The notes under the pieces are model-generated. The model was not told where the DNA came from, did not search any database, and saw only the letters and a program-made list of their open reading frames with translations. DNA of 64,000 nucleotides from Pseudopedobacter sp965218985 (GTDB lineage Bacteria; Bacteroidota; Bacteroidia; Sphingobacteriales; Sphingobacteriaceae): NCBI GenBank assembly GCA_965218985.1, contig CBDCMP010000007.1, forward strand, positions 310,001-374,000. Reading direction: 5' to 3'. The position numbers were made by a program, and so were the translations under genes. Each line of letters starts with the position of its first letter. Within the stretch, counting starts at the first letter, position 1. Of the stretch, positions 18,321-27,331 are shown one piece after another.

Positions 18321-19172
18321 ATGCTCCTAGTTGCCGATGGCGGATCATCTAAAACAGATTGGATTCTACAGCTTCCGGATAAATCTTTAGAAAAACATCA
18401 CACTGGTGGTTTAAATCCTTTTTTCTTATCTGAGAAAGAGATCAGCAGAAATCTCAGCCATTACAAGCCTTTTAATAACCTTGCAGATAAGGTCACTGAA
18501 ATACACTTCTTCGGTGCCGGCTGTAGCAGCCCGGACAGGAGAGAATTGGTCTCTAATGCCTTAAGCTATAAGTTTAAAAATGCTTTTATAAGCGTTGAAA
18601 GCGATTTGTTGGGCTCCGCATTGGCAAGCTGTAAAAATAAACCTGGTTTCAGCTGTATTTTAGGCACCGAATCCAACATCTCTTTTTTTGACGGAAAGGA
18701 GATCCATCCCAGTAACCACGGTTTAGGATATATACTAGGTGAAGAAGGTTCAGGAACTTATTTCGGTAAAATTCTACTTACTGATTTTCTTTATCAAAGA
18801 GCCCCAAAAGACATCCTAGAGCATTTCGACAAGGCTTATAAAGTGAATAAGGAACTGGTCATAAAAAACATGTACCAAAAGCCAATGCCTAACTATTATT
18901 TGGCCTCTTTTGCTCACTTCATGAGTGCACATCAGGAGCATCCATATATGCAGAGCCTATTGAAAAATGGCATTCACGAATTCGTCAAAACACATATTTG
19001 CACCTATCCAAACTACAAAGAATTCTATTGCAATTTTGTCGGCTCCATTGCTTTTCACTTTAAAGATGAATTAAAAAAGGCTTGTCATCCATATGGAATC
19101 AATGTAGGTGAGATCTTAGAGAAACCTATTGATGAGCTTTTTGAATGGATTAGAAAAAATGAAGGATATTAA
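18321..19172 (+). CDS. BadF/BadG-type ATPase, N-acetylglucosamine kinase-like
   Basis: The protein has 283 residues. The N-terminal phosphate-1 loop of the ASKHA fold reads LVADGGSSKTDW (3-14), as in eukaryotic-type GlcNAc kinases. A second glycine-rich motif LGYILGEEGSGTYFG (about 134-148) is characteristic of the BadF/BcrA and GlcNAc kinase group. It probably phosphorylates an amino sugar in cell-wall recycling. No murein-recycling neighbour is present, so the substrate is inferred from family alone. Co-transcription with the receiver protein is likely (1-bp gap). Confidence 0.78.
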   Translation: MLLVADGGSSKTDWILQLPDKSLEKHHTGGLNPFFLSEKEISRNLSHYKPFNNLADKVTEIHFFGAGCSSPDRRELVSNALSYKFKNAFISVESDLLGSALASCKNKPGFSCILGTESNISFFDGKEIHPSNHGLGYILGEEGSGTYFGKILLTDFLYQRAPKDILEHFDKAYKVNKELVIKNMYQKPMPNYYLASFAHFMSAHQEHPYMQSLLKNGIHEFVKTHICTYPNYKEFYCNFVGSIAFHFKDELKKACHPYGINVGEILEKPIDELFEWIRKNEGY

Positions 19173-19300
19173 CATCGGTTTAATTTTCCATTTCATCAGA
19201 TTTGAATTGTTTATGATCAAAAAATAACTCATTTTTAAACCTTGCTGAAAAGACGTAAATTCTTCTTTTAGAACGCATTTAGCTTGATTAATAAAATCAA

Positions 19301-22300
19301 ATGAATAAAAAAATCACTTTAGTAGTATTTCTTTCTTTATTCATTTCTTTTGCTTTTGCCCAAAAAACATCATTGATCACTGATGCCCAGTCGGTAAAAC
19401 TACAAGCAATCTCCAATGAGTTTCAGCTAAAATCGGATGCAAACAGAAAAAAAGCCTTTGAACTGGCTGCTATCAATAACTGGGTCATCTTTAGGGTGGA
19501 GAAAGATGGCACTGTGATAGCTCTGCAGGGAGTGGATGACCTTGGTTTCCCTCTTTATTTAAAAACTTTCAACAACACCACAGCAGCAGGCACCACGAGG
19601 ACAAACAGCTTGTACACAGGAGGCTCATTAGGTTTATCATTAAATGGATCAAGCGACAATTTAATCGGCAGGGTCGGGATTTGGGACGGTGGATCTGTTT
19701 TGCTCAATCATCAGGAATTCTCTGGAGGAAGAGTGGAACAAAAAGATAATCCCTCTTCCAGTAGCGAACATTCCACCCATGTAGCAGGCACAATGATGGC
19801 TGCAGGAGTTAATCCGGCGGCCCGTGGAATGGCCTGGGGATTAAAAAAATTATATGCCTGGGATTTTAATTCTGATTTAGCAGAAATGACCAAAGCCGCA
19901 GCTGCTGGTATGGCGATCTCTAATCATTCGTATGGCTATATAGCAGGTTGGAATTACAATTCAGATGAAAGCAGATGGGAATGGTACGGCGTACCTGGTG
20001 CAACAGAAGATTACAAGTTTGGATTTTATGATGACTCTGCAAGAGATTGGGATATCATTTGTTACAATGCTCCTTATTACCTGCCTGTGAAATCTGTTGG
20101 TAACAACAAAACAGAAAATGGACCCGCGGTGGGACAACCTTATTATGGTTTTAACAGTGCTTCATCGTCAACTTTAGTTGCTAAAGGCAACAGGCCAGCT
20201 GGGATCAGTGATAATGCGGGTTATGACATCATCTCTACCACGGGCAATGCAAAAAATATTTTGACAGTCGGAGCAGTGTCGGGGCTTCCATTCGGTGCTT
20301 CAGATCCTTCCCAAATTCAAATCGCCGCATTCAGTAGCTGGGGACCTACAGATGATGGAAGAATAAAACCCGATATCGTTGCAGATGGCGTACAAGTCAC
20401 CTCCACCAGCGATGCTGATACAAAGTCTTATGCAGTGCTTTCAGGAACCTCCATGTCATCGCCAAATGTCAGTGGCTCTTTAGTATTGCTTCAGGAATAT
20501 TATGCGCAACTCAATAATGGATCTTTCCTGCGATCTTCCACCCTGAAAGGACTGGTGATAGAGACAGCTGATGAAGCAGGAACTGCTCCAGGACCAGATT
20601 ATGTCTTTGGCTGGGGATTACTGAACATGGAAAGGGCAGCAACGCTCATTAAACAGAACGGTGCCAAATCCCTCATTGCTGAAAGAACTTTAGCTCAGGG
20701 CCAAACCTCCGACCTGCAGGTCATTACCTCAGGATACGGTCCATTGAAAGCAACTATTTGCTGGACAGACCCTGAAGGCACGCCTGCAACTTCAGGAACG
20801 CTGAACAGCCGAACTCCTAAACTGGTGAATGATCTGGATTTAAGATTGATCAAAGGAAGTGTGACTGCATTGCCCTGGAGGCTAAATCCAAATGCTCCTT
20901 CTTCAGCAGCAATTCAGGCAGATAACAGCATTGACAATGTAGAGCAAATCTCCATACCCAACTCAGTGCCAGGTCAAACTTATACCATAAGGGTTTCTCA
21001 TAAAGGCACACTAATTAAAGGCCCTCAAAATTATTCCTTAATCGTCTCAGGCGTTGGCGGACTGGCTTATTGTACATCAACCGCTTCCTCTGCAACAGAT
21101 TCAAGAATTGACAATTTTCAAATGGGAACCATCAATAACACCGCTCCAAATACTTGCAGAGCTTATACTGATTATACGTCCATATCCACGGATCTTGAAG
21201 CAGGAAAAACTTACCCGTTTACAATTAATATAGGTTCTTGTGGTGCTAATGCCGCCAAAATAGCCAAGTTATTCATTGATTGGAATGTTGACGGTGATTT
21301 TAACGATGTGAATGAAACCATTGCAACTTCAACCATCATTAATGGTGCAGGTGCTTTCAGCGGGAGTTTAAATGTTCCTTCAGATGTGATTCCTGGCAAT
21401 TCCTCCATCCTTCGCATTGTACTGGCGGAAGGTAATGATCCTGATATGGTCAACCCTTGTGGTGTATATGCAAAAGGCGAAACCCAGGATTATATGGTGA
21501 ATTTTAAAAAATCAAGCGTTGATGCCGGAGTGATCGCATTGAATAATATCACAGATAACCTTTGTCCGAATACTGAACAGAACTTGACTGTCAGACTAAA
21601 AAACTTTGGAAGCTCCACACTTAACAACATCCCTGTGGAGGTAACGCTAACTAATAATAGTACTGTCATTAAATCTTTCACTGAGAATTTTACCGAATCT
21701 TTACCACCAAATAACGAAGTGGATTTCACGCTTTCCGGTAATTTCAGCGTAGTAGCCAGTCAACAGTATACGATCAATGTGAAAACAACGCTATCCACTG
21801 ATGCAGTGATGAGCAATAATGGCATCTCCAAGACTTTCAATGTGAGTGTCCCCGAGAATCCAACTTCATTATCTGCTTCGTTTTGCAGTAACTCAGCGAA
21901 TAGTTATCAGTTAAACGGACAAGCTGATGGTACCCTATTCTGGTACTCTTCTTCCAATTCCATTATGCCTGTAGCTTTTGGGAATAACACCACCTCTACA
22001 ACAGCACCTGATCATAATGATACGTTTTATGCCGGTTTGAATGATTTCAAATCTTATTTTGGTGCAAAAAATAAAAAACAGTACACCGGCGGAACCTATT
22101 CCTCCAACTTTGGGCCAAAACCTCAGATCACCGTTGGTGCTCCAATGGTACTGGACAGTGCCATCTTGTATACCAGTAAAGCTGGACAGTTAATTTTCAC
22201 AGTGGAGAATTTGTCGGGTGTCATTCTAAGCTCCTATACCATCAATGTTGAAAGAAGCAAAACCACTGCAGATATGTTGGATGGCAATAATCAGGTGATG

Positions 22301-23056
22301 GATGATGAAAATGATAGGGGAAAAGCCTATAAATTAGGCCTGGTTTTCCCTGCCGCGGGCACTTACAGGATCGGAATAAGTTATAACGAAGCAACCATCT
22401 TTAGAAGCAACTCTGGTGTCACCAATGTTCCCATTAGTATAGCTGAAGGGCTTATTTCACTGAATGGGGCTTATTTTGATAACGGATCAGGATCACCAAC
22501 CGTCATCACCACCTCCTATTATTATTTTTATAATATGCTGTTTAAATCTTTAGGCTGCACCAACTATAACAAAATACCTGTAAAAATAAACACTCCCGAG
22601 ATCACCCAAACTGATTCCATCCTAAACTCGAACTTTGATTTTTCGAATCAATGGTATTTAGATGGAACAGCCATAGAAGGAGCCACGAACAAAACTTTCA
22701 CGCCAACAAGATCCGGAATTTACAGAGTGGACGTGGTGAGCCCGACGGGTTGTGTGAGCTCGTCAGAAGACTTCAACTATTTTTTATCCTTTGATGGGAT
22801 TGGAATTGGGCTGTCAGCATATCCGGTTCCATCTGACGGAATGCTGAATGTACGTTTCATTGTCGTGAAGGATGAAAATGTGAGTATCAGTTTGACTAAC
22901 CTCCTTGGTCAGAAAGTATTGGAAAAGCAGATGCCAAACTTCAGTGGAAAGTATTTCGATACACTGAACCTAAATCATCTTGATAACGGTGTATATATTC
23001 TAAATGTTAAAGTGGGGAGAAAATCTTACATCCGGAAAATCACCATTTCAAAATAA
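19301..23056 (+). CDS. Secreted subtilisin-like (S8) peptidase with T9SS C-terminal domain
   Basis: The protein has 1251 residues. The signal peptide ends at about AFAQ (21). The catalytic triad is readable: Asp129 in GIWDGG, His157 in HSTHVAGT, Ser384 in SGTSMSSP. A beta-sandwich follows the catalytic domain. A GEVED-type domain lies at about 590-725 (YCTSTASS, LFIDWNVDGDFND), then a CARDB-like domain (about 730-840). A final about 75-residue type IX sorting domain ends the protein (YPVPSDGMLNVRF, NGVYILNVKVG, KITISK). It should cross the outer membrane by T9SS and stay surface-bound or be released. Monocistronic. Confidence 0.92.
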   Translation: MNKKITLVVFLSLFISFAFAQKTSLITDAQSVKLQAISNEFQLKSDANRKKAFELAAINNWVIFRVEKDGTVIALQGVDDLGFPLYLKTFNNTTAAGTTRTNSLYTGGSLGLSLNGSSDNLIGRVGIWDGGSVLLNHQEFSGGRVEQKDNPSSSSEHSTHVAGTMMAAGVNPAARGMAWGLKKLYAWDFNSDLAEMTKAAAAGMAISNHSYGYIAGWNYNSDESRWEWYGVPGATEDYKFGFYDDSARDWDIICYNAPYYLPVKSVGNNKTENGPAVGQPYYGFNSASSSTLVAKGNRPAGISDNAGYDIISTTGNAKNILTVGAVSGLPFGASDPSQIQIAAFSSWGPTDDGRIKPDIVADGVQVTSTSDADTKSYAVLSGTSMSSPNVSGSLVLLQEYYAQLNNGSFLRSSTLKGLVIETADEAGTAPGPDYVFGWGLLNMERAATLIKQNGAKSLIAERTLAQGQTSDLQVITSGYGPLKATICWTDPEGTPATSGTLNSRTPKLVNDLDLRLIKGSVTALPWRLNPNAPSSAAIQADNSIDNVEQISIPNSVPGQTYTIRVSHKGTLIKGPQNYSLIVSGVGGLAYCTSTASSATDSRIDNFQMGTINNTAPNTCRAYTDYTSISTDLEAGKTYPFTINIGSCGANAAKIAKLFIDWNVDGDFNDVNETIATSTIINGAGAFSGSLNVPSDVIPGNSSILRIVLAEGNDPDMVNPCGVYAKGETQDYMVNFKKSSVDAGVIALNNITDNLCPNTEQNLTVRLKNFGSSTLNNIPVEVTLTNNSTVIKSFTENFTESLPPNNEVDFTLSGNFSVVASQQYTINVKTTLSTDAVMSNNGISKTFNVSVPENPTSLSASFCSNSANSYQLNGQADGTLFWYSSSNSIMPVAFGNNTTSTTAPDHNDTFYAGLNDFKSYFGAKNKKQYTGGTYSSNFGPKPQITVGAPMVLDSAILYTSKAGQLIFTVENLSGVILSSYTINVERSKTTADMLDGNNQVMDDENDRGKAYKLGLVFPAAGTYRIGISYNEATIFRSNSGVTNVPISIAEGLISLNGAYFDNGSGSPTVITTSYYYFYNMLFKSLGCTNYNKIPVKINTPEITQTDSILNSNFDFSNQWYLDGTAIEGATNKTFTPTRSGIYRVDVVSPTGCVSSSEDFNYFLSFDGIGIGLSAYPVPSDGMLNVRFIVVKDENVSISLTNLLGQKVLEKQMPNFSGKYFDTLNLNHLDNGVYILNVKVGRKSYIRKITISK

Positions 23057-23085
23057 GGAAGGGGTCCTCACACCCCTTCCTATTT
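23057..23085 (+). terminator. Terminator after the S8 peptidase gene
   Basis: The GC-rich inverted repeat GGAAGGGGT / ACCCCTTCC, followed by TATTT, begins immediately after the stop codon. Confidence 0.6.
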
Positions 23086-23325
23086 AACAAACTAAATTTA
23101 ACAAAACATCGCTAATTTACGCATTGGTTGATCATATACCTATACCATAAAAATGGTATTTTTAATGTTCTCCAGACCCTCCCGAAATTTGAATTCTAAA
23201 TTTTAAACCATGAATTGTTTGATGATGATCAGCTTTGGATATGATTCTTATAAAATTAAAAATCAATTTAATGTTAAATTTATATTAAATTTTAGTTACA
23301 TTAGTGTTAACAAATAAATCACATC

Positions 23326-24271
23326 ATGAAAAAGCTATACATTCCCCTAATGCTGCTCCTTCTGATCAACTTTTCAGTGAGCGCACAAGAATACATCACC
23401 TATTATCACAACAATAATGTCCCTACTTCATCTAAGGATAGTGCCACCTATTATCTCAAATTCAAACCTGCAGCAAATGGCTTGATGTCTTATGAAAGAC
23501 ATTGTATGAATAATGTACTCAAGGAGACAGGAATGGTTCAAAACACCACCACGTTGATTAAAGAAGGAGAGATAACCTTGTTTTATCCGAATGGCGAAAA
23601 AAAGGAGGTGATCAATTACACATCAGGTTTGCCGAATGGAGTTCTCACTCATTATTTTCCAAATGGGGAAGTGAACTATAAAATTGTGATCAATTCAGCC
23701 GGGTATGGGTACGCAAATCAGGAGGAGAGCTCTACCAGGTATTTATACTGTGCCAATTTGGATAGAGAAATCATTTTAAAGGATGGCAATGGATATTTTA
23801 CAGCCTATAACGACGATCTTAAAATCGCACAGGAAGGAAAAGTCAAAAACACCTCTGCTGATGGCCTTTGGAAAGGGTTCGATAACGACAGGTTAGCTTT
23901 CATTGAATTTTATGAAAACGGCAAATTAGTTAAAGGCGAGAATTATGCCACAAATGGGGTGGTGTATAACTACCAGCAACGTAATAAACGTCCGGAACCA
24001 AAAGGCGGAATCAATAATTTCTACAGCTATGTATCCAACTCTTTGCAAGGTAATCTTAATTCATCGGCAAAGATGATGATGAAGTTCACCGTTGATGTCC
24101 GTTGATGTCTCCGGGGACTTAAAAAATATTGAAGTGGTGAATTCTTCTGATGAAAGTATGAATCCTTTGGCAATCACTACCTTAAAGAGGGCACCGAAAT
24201 GGAATCCGGCATTGGAGCAAGGAAAACCTGTACAGGTGGCTTATTATATGCCAATCAGTATAAAAAATTAA
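23326..24271 (+). pseudogene. YwqK-repeat protein with TonB-like C-terminal domain, frameshifted by a 10-bp duplication
   Basis: The first frame (259 residues, 23326-24105) has a signal peptide ending near SVSAQ and MORN/YwqK-type repeats (GEITLFYPNGEKKEVINY, GVLTHYFPNGEVNYKI). It then stops abruptly after FTVDVR. A perfect 10-bp tandem repeat (CGTTGATGTC twice, 24090-24109) sits exactly there. Removing one copy restores one frame reading FTVDVSGDLKNIEVV to YYMPISIKN at 24271, the typical end of a TonB-C-like domain, giving about 311 residues. The gene is therefore disrupted, or switched off by slippage. A terminator follows. Confidence 0.82.
24090..24109 (+). repeat. 10-bp perfect tandem duplication causing a frameshift
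   Basis: CGTTGATGTC occurs twice back to back. One copy keeps the 23326-24271 reading frame open; two copies create an immediate TGA. Confidence 0.9.
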
Positions 24272-24298
24272 AATTTTCTAATCCATTCGAATAAAAAA

Positions 24299-24318
24299 GC
24301 CATCCTTTCAGATGGCTT
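24299..24318 (+). terminator. Terminator after the YwqK/TonB-C gene
   Basis: GCCATC and GATGGC form a stem around CTTTCA, preceded by an A-run and followed by TTTT. It also lies just past the end of the convergent DUF2807 gene and may serve both. Confidence 0.7.
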
Positions 24319-24343
24319 TTCGCATTTATTAATTTAACCAAAA

Positions 24344-25075
24344 CTAATTCAATCTTCGTACATCACTGGCACCGCTGGAACTGACACTTTTTTTAGTCGC
24401 GGGCCCTTTGTAATCCACATCACTAGCACCAGAAGCTACAATATCAATCGTTTTCAAGGCGTATAATTCGCCATCAGAACCACCACTCATCTGCGCATTG
24501 ACCTCGTCAGCAATTAGACCAAATGCTTTAACATCACTTCCTCCATTGGCCTGCAAAATGAATTTTGAAGCACGTCCTTTTAAATAAACATCCGATCCTC
24601 CGCTTGCCATGATTTTTAAATCCTCCACCTCTAAATCTAACTTCAAATCAGAACCACCGGATGACTTAATCATTAAATCTTTAAACTTTAAATGCCCCTG
24701 ACTAAATACATCGCTACCGCCAGTTGCCATTAATTTGTTCAATGTCTTAAAACTCACATAAGCTTTTACAGAGCTGTTTTTGCCAAATGTCCAATCGCTC
24801 CAAATGGTCCCTTTCTCTACTTCAAATTTCAAAATTCCATCCATTCCTTTATAGACTTTCACTTTTTCCATCAGCTCTTTTGTCCCTTTTAAGACCACCT
24901 CTTCAGTATTACTTTGGGTGAGGTACAAATCTATTCCAGAAGACACTGAAATGGCATTGAAACCGGAAACATTCTCCTTTTTCTGCATCTCCTGTGCAAC
25001 CAACACGGACGCACTGATAGCTATCAGAAAACAACTTAGAAAAGCTTTTAAAAGTTTAGGGCTCATCATGATCAT
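24344..25075 (-). CDS. DUF2807 (GIN-domain, putative auto-transporter adhesin head) protein
   Basis: The protein has 243 residues. The signal peptide ends near VLVAQ. The N-terminal part contains the family motif FNAISVSSGIDLYLTQSN. From about residue 115 there are seven short repeats built around GGSD or GASD (TGGSDVF, SGGSDLK, SGGSDVY, NGGSDVK, SGGSDGE, SGASDVD, SGASDVR), spaced about 17-22 residues, which suggests a right-handed beta-helix. Such proteins sit in the periplasm or on the cell surface; their job is unknown. A paralogue lies at 35409-36143. The start could also be one of the Met codons 2-3 residues further in. Confidence 0.83.
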   Translation of the reverse strand: MIMMSPKLLKAFLSCFLIAISASVLVAQEMQKKENVSGFNAISVSSGIDLYLTQSNTEEVVLKGTKELMEKVKVYKGMDGILKFEVEKGTIWSDWTFGKNSSVKAYVSFKTLNKLMATGGSDVFSQGHLKFKDLMIKSSGGSDLKLDLEVEDLKIMASGGSDVYLKGRASKFILQANGGSDVKAFGLIADEVNAQMSGGSDGELYALKTIDIVASGASDVDYKGPATKKSVSSSGASDVRRLN

Positions 25076-25221
25076 AAGTTTATTGTTAGAGTAAAAAATG
25101 TAGGATTTGTTTCCATATTTTAAAAATAAGACGCAAATAATTGCGGTTGAGTTGCACCGACTTAAAAAAAATTAGGGCCTTCCCCAGAAATAGTTAATTT
25201 TATCTCTGAAAAGGAAGCATC

Positions 25222-25731
25222 ATGACATCAAAAAAAGTTCTCATTTTAAATCAAACCCAAATCCAGCAAAAGATCAACAGAATAGCACATCAAATTTTAG
25301 AAGATAATTTTGAGGAGGAGGAGATCATCATAGCCGGAGTAGTGTCAAGAGGTTTCAGATTGGCGCTGAGAATAGAACAAGTGCTTTCTAAAATCTCCAG
25401 CCTAAAAATAAGAATGGCTAAAATAGAACTGAATAAAGACAGTTCTAAACTGGAATCAGCGATTGATATTCCCATTAAGGATTGCGAAAATAAGGTGATC
25501 ATCCTGGTAGATGATGTTTTGAACAGCGGGAAAACTTTAGCCTATGGCTTGGGTGTTTTTCTTAATATCCCACTCAAAAAACTCAGATCAGTGGTTTTGA
25601 TAAACAGGAGCCACAAAAATTTCCCTGTCGCCACAGACTTCGTGGGCTTGGAACTCTCCACCGTTTTAAAAGAACATGTAACAGTCGTATTGGATGAAAA
25701 TAACGAAGCTGATGCCGTTTACTTAATTTGA
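25222..25731 (+). CDS. Phosphoribosyltransferase (PyrR/Hpt-like)
   Basis: This 169-residue type I PRTase has the PRPP-binding motif VIILVDDVLNSGKTL (about 92-106) and an upstream IAGVVSRGF loop. Size and spacing resemble PyrR and hypoxanthine PRTases. It could be a uracil or purine salvage enzyme; a regulatory PyrR role is not supported since no pyr genes or leader attenuator are nearby. The end overlaps the convergent shikimate kinase gene by 13 bp. Confidence 0.78.
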   Translation: MTSKKVLILNQTQIQQKINRIAHQILEDNFEEEEIIIAGVVSRGFRLALRIEQVLSKISSLKIRMAKIELNKDSSKLESAIDIPIKDCENKVIILVDDVLNSGKTLAYGLGVFLNIPLKKLRSVVLINRSHKNFPVATDFVGLELSTVLKEHVTVVLDENNEADAVYLI

Positions 25732-26261
25732 GCTTTCTTCACCGCATCAAAAAGCAGCTCCGAAGTCAGGTCGATTCCTTTTAAAATGATTTGTGCCTGC
25801 TCATAAAAAGGTCTCCTCTCTTTCAATTTCATTTCAATGAAATTCAGCAGTTCCTCCATACTTTTGCCTTTTATTAAAGGTCTTTCTACTCTGGCATTCA
25901 TCAATCTATCTGCTAAAACTTTCACAGGAGAATCAATAAAAACGGTGATCCCATTTTGGTTCATCCATTCCATATTGTTAAAAAAGCAAGGTGCTCCGCC
26001 TCCTGTGGCTATGATCGTGTCTTTTTCAAAATGATGATTTTGTAACACTTCCCTCTCTCGCTCACGAAAGCCATTTTCACCAAACTGTTCAAAAATCTCT
26101 GGAATAGTCAGCTTATAAGCGCTTGCTATCACATCATCCATATCTACAAAAGTATAATTGTATTTGACTGCAGCACTCTTCCCCAGTTTACTCTTTCCGC
26201 AGCCCATGAATCCGATGAGAAATATTTTTCGAGGCGTTATCGGGAGGATTTTTGATAGCAT
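25719..26261 (-). CDS. aroK: Shikimate kinase
   Basis: The protein has 180 residues. The Walker A is GFMGCGKSKLGK (about 17-28). The shikimate-binding Asp is in FVDMDD, followed by GFREREREVL and the GGGAPC motif. The lid region includes RPLIKGKS and ERRPFYEQA. It phosphorylates shikimate with ATP in the chorismate pathway. It is the last gene of a minus-strand run (DUF1599, BT_3928-like, permease, aroK) and starts 8 bp after the permease stop. Confidence 0.92.
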   Translation of the reverse strand: MLSKILPITPRKIFLIGFMGCGKSKLGKSAAVKYNYTFVDMDDVIASAYKLTIPEIFEQFGENGFREREREVLQNHHFEKDTIIATGGGAPCFFNNMEWMNQNGITVFIDSPVKVLADRLMNARVERPLIKGKSMEELLNFIEMKLKERRPFYEQAQIILKGIDLTSELLFDAVKKAQIK

Positions 26262-26269
26262 AAAATGAG

Positions 26270-27331
26270 TTAATTTAATTTGACCCTGGGATCCAGCATG
26301 GCATAAAGCATATCGGCCAATATATTGATAATGACGAAAATAAAAGCGATGAATAAAATAGCACCCATTACCACGGGTAAATCAGCGAGTTCCAAAGCAT
26401 CTACTGTGGCCTTTCCCAACCCATTGTAACCAAAAATATATTCCACAAAGAAAGATCCGGCCAATAAAGAGGCAAACCAGCCAGATACCGCGGTGACCAC
26501 CGGATTAAGTGCATTTCTTAAAGCATGTTTGATGATGATCGATCTGCGACCCAAGCCCTTTGCTCTGGCAGTTCTGATATAATCCTGTTGCATCACATCC
26601 AGCATCGCACTTCTGGTAAGTTGCATGATGATGGCTAAGGGACGCAAACCTAAGGTGAGCACCGGCAGAACCAGGTTTTTCCAAACCATCACTTCACCTT
26701 TGAAAGGGTCGTAGTCATATAAACTTCCTGACATACTTAAGCCCGTATAATCACTCCACACAAAACCGAAAAGCCAGGCAATAATGATCCCCGCAAAAAA
26801 AGAAGGTGCGGAGATTCCCAGTATAGATCCTGCCAAAGCTGACTGATCCACCCAGGTATCTTTATAAACAGCTGATAAAACGCCCAGGAATATCCCAATG
26901 ATCGTAGCGAAAATCATGGCCGTTGTGGCCAAAATCATGGTGTTCGGAACGGTTTCCGCCAGAATGGAGGTAACCTCTCTTTTTGTCTGATAAGATCTGC
27001 GTAGATAAGGAATCTTTAAGACTAAAGCCTTGGAGCCTCCGACACGGAAGAGCTTGATATAATGATATTTTTGTTGAGCAGCGCTATCGGCATCATGTAT
27101 CGCAATTGGACTAAGGTCATCCACATAGTAGAAAAACTGGACGTACACCGGTTTGTCCAATCCAAATTCTTTCCTCACCGCTTCCAAAGATTGCACATCG
27201 GAACGCTGGCCCTGAGTCATCCGGGCAGGATCTGCCGGAAGAATATTGAACAAAAAGAAAACCACCACCACCACTCCTGCCAGCACCACCAAACCATAAA
27301 CTATTTTTTGAAGCAAGAACTTCATCATCAA
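26270..27331 (-). CDS. ABC transporter permease, DppB/OppB type
   Basis: The protein has 353 residues. The N-terminal helix and FNILPADPARMTQGQR segment are typical of DppB/OppB. The EAA loop with its conserved Gly appears near YIRTARAKGLGRRSIIIKHALRNALNPVV (about 245-273). Six helices are expected. It would form part of a peptide or nickel importer, but the binding protein, second permease and ATPases are not adjacent. An insert after the first helix (DDLSPIAIHDADS) is longer than in E. coli DppB. The start overlaps the previous gene's end by 4 bp (ATGA). Confidence 0.87.
   Translation of the reverse strand: MMMKFLLQKIVYGLVVLAGVVVVVFFLFNILPADPARMTQGQRSDVQSLEAVRKEFGLDKPVYVQFFYYVDDLSPIAIHDADSAAQQKYHYIKLFRVGGSKALVLKIPYLRRSYQTKREVTSILAETVPNTMILATTAMIFATIIGIFLGVLSAVYKDTWVDQSALAGSILGISAPSFFAGIIIAWLFGFVWSDYTGLSMSGSLYDYDPFKGEVMVWKNLVLPVLTLGLRPLAIIMQLTRSAMLDVMQQDYIRTARAKGLGRRSIIIKHALRNALNPVVTAVSGWFASLLAGSFFVEYIFGYNGLGKATVDALELADLPVVMGAILFIAFIFVIINILADMLYAMLDPRVKLN

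Noticed and set aside
18321..19172. Anaerobic benzoyl-CoA reductase activator (BadF)
   Set aside because: The P-loop and GEEGSGTYFG pattern fit GlcNAc-kinase-like members better, and there are no anaerobic aromatic genes.
25222..25731. PyrR attenuation regulator
   Set aside because: No pyr operon or leader attenuator nearby; a plain phosphoribosyltransferase is sufficient.
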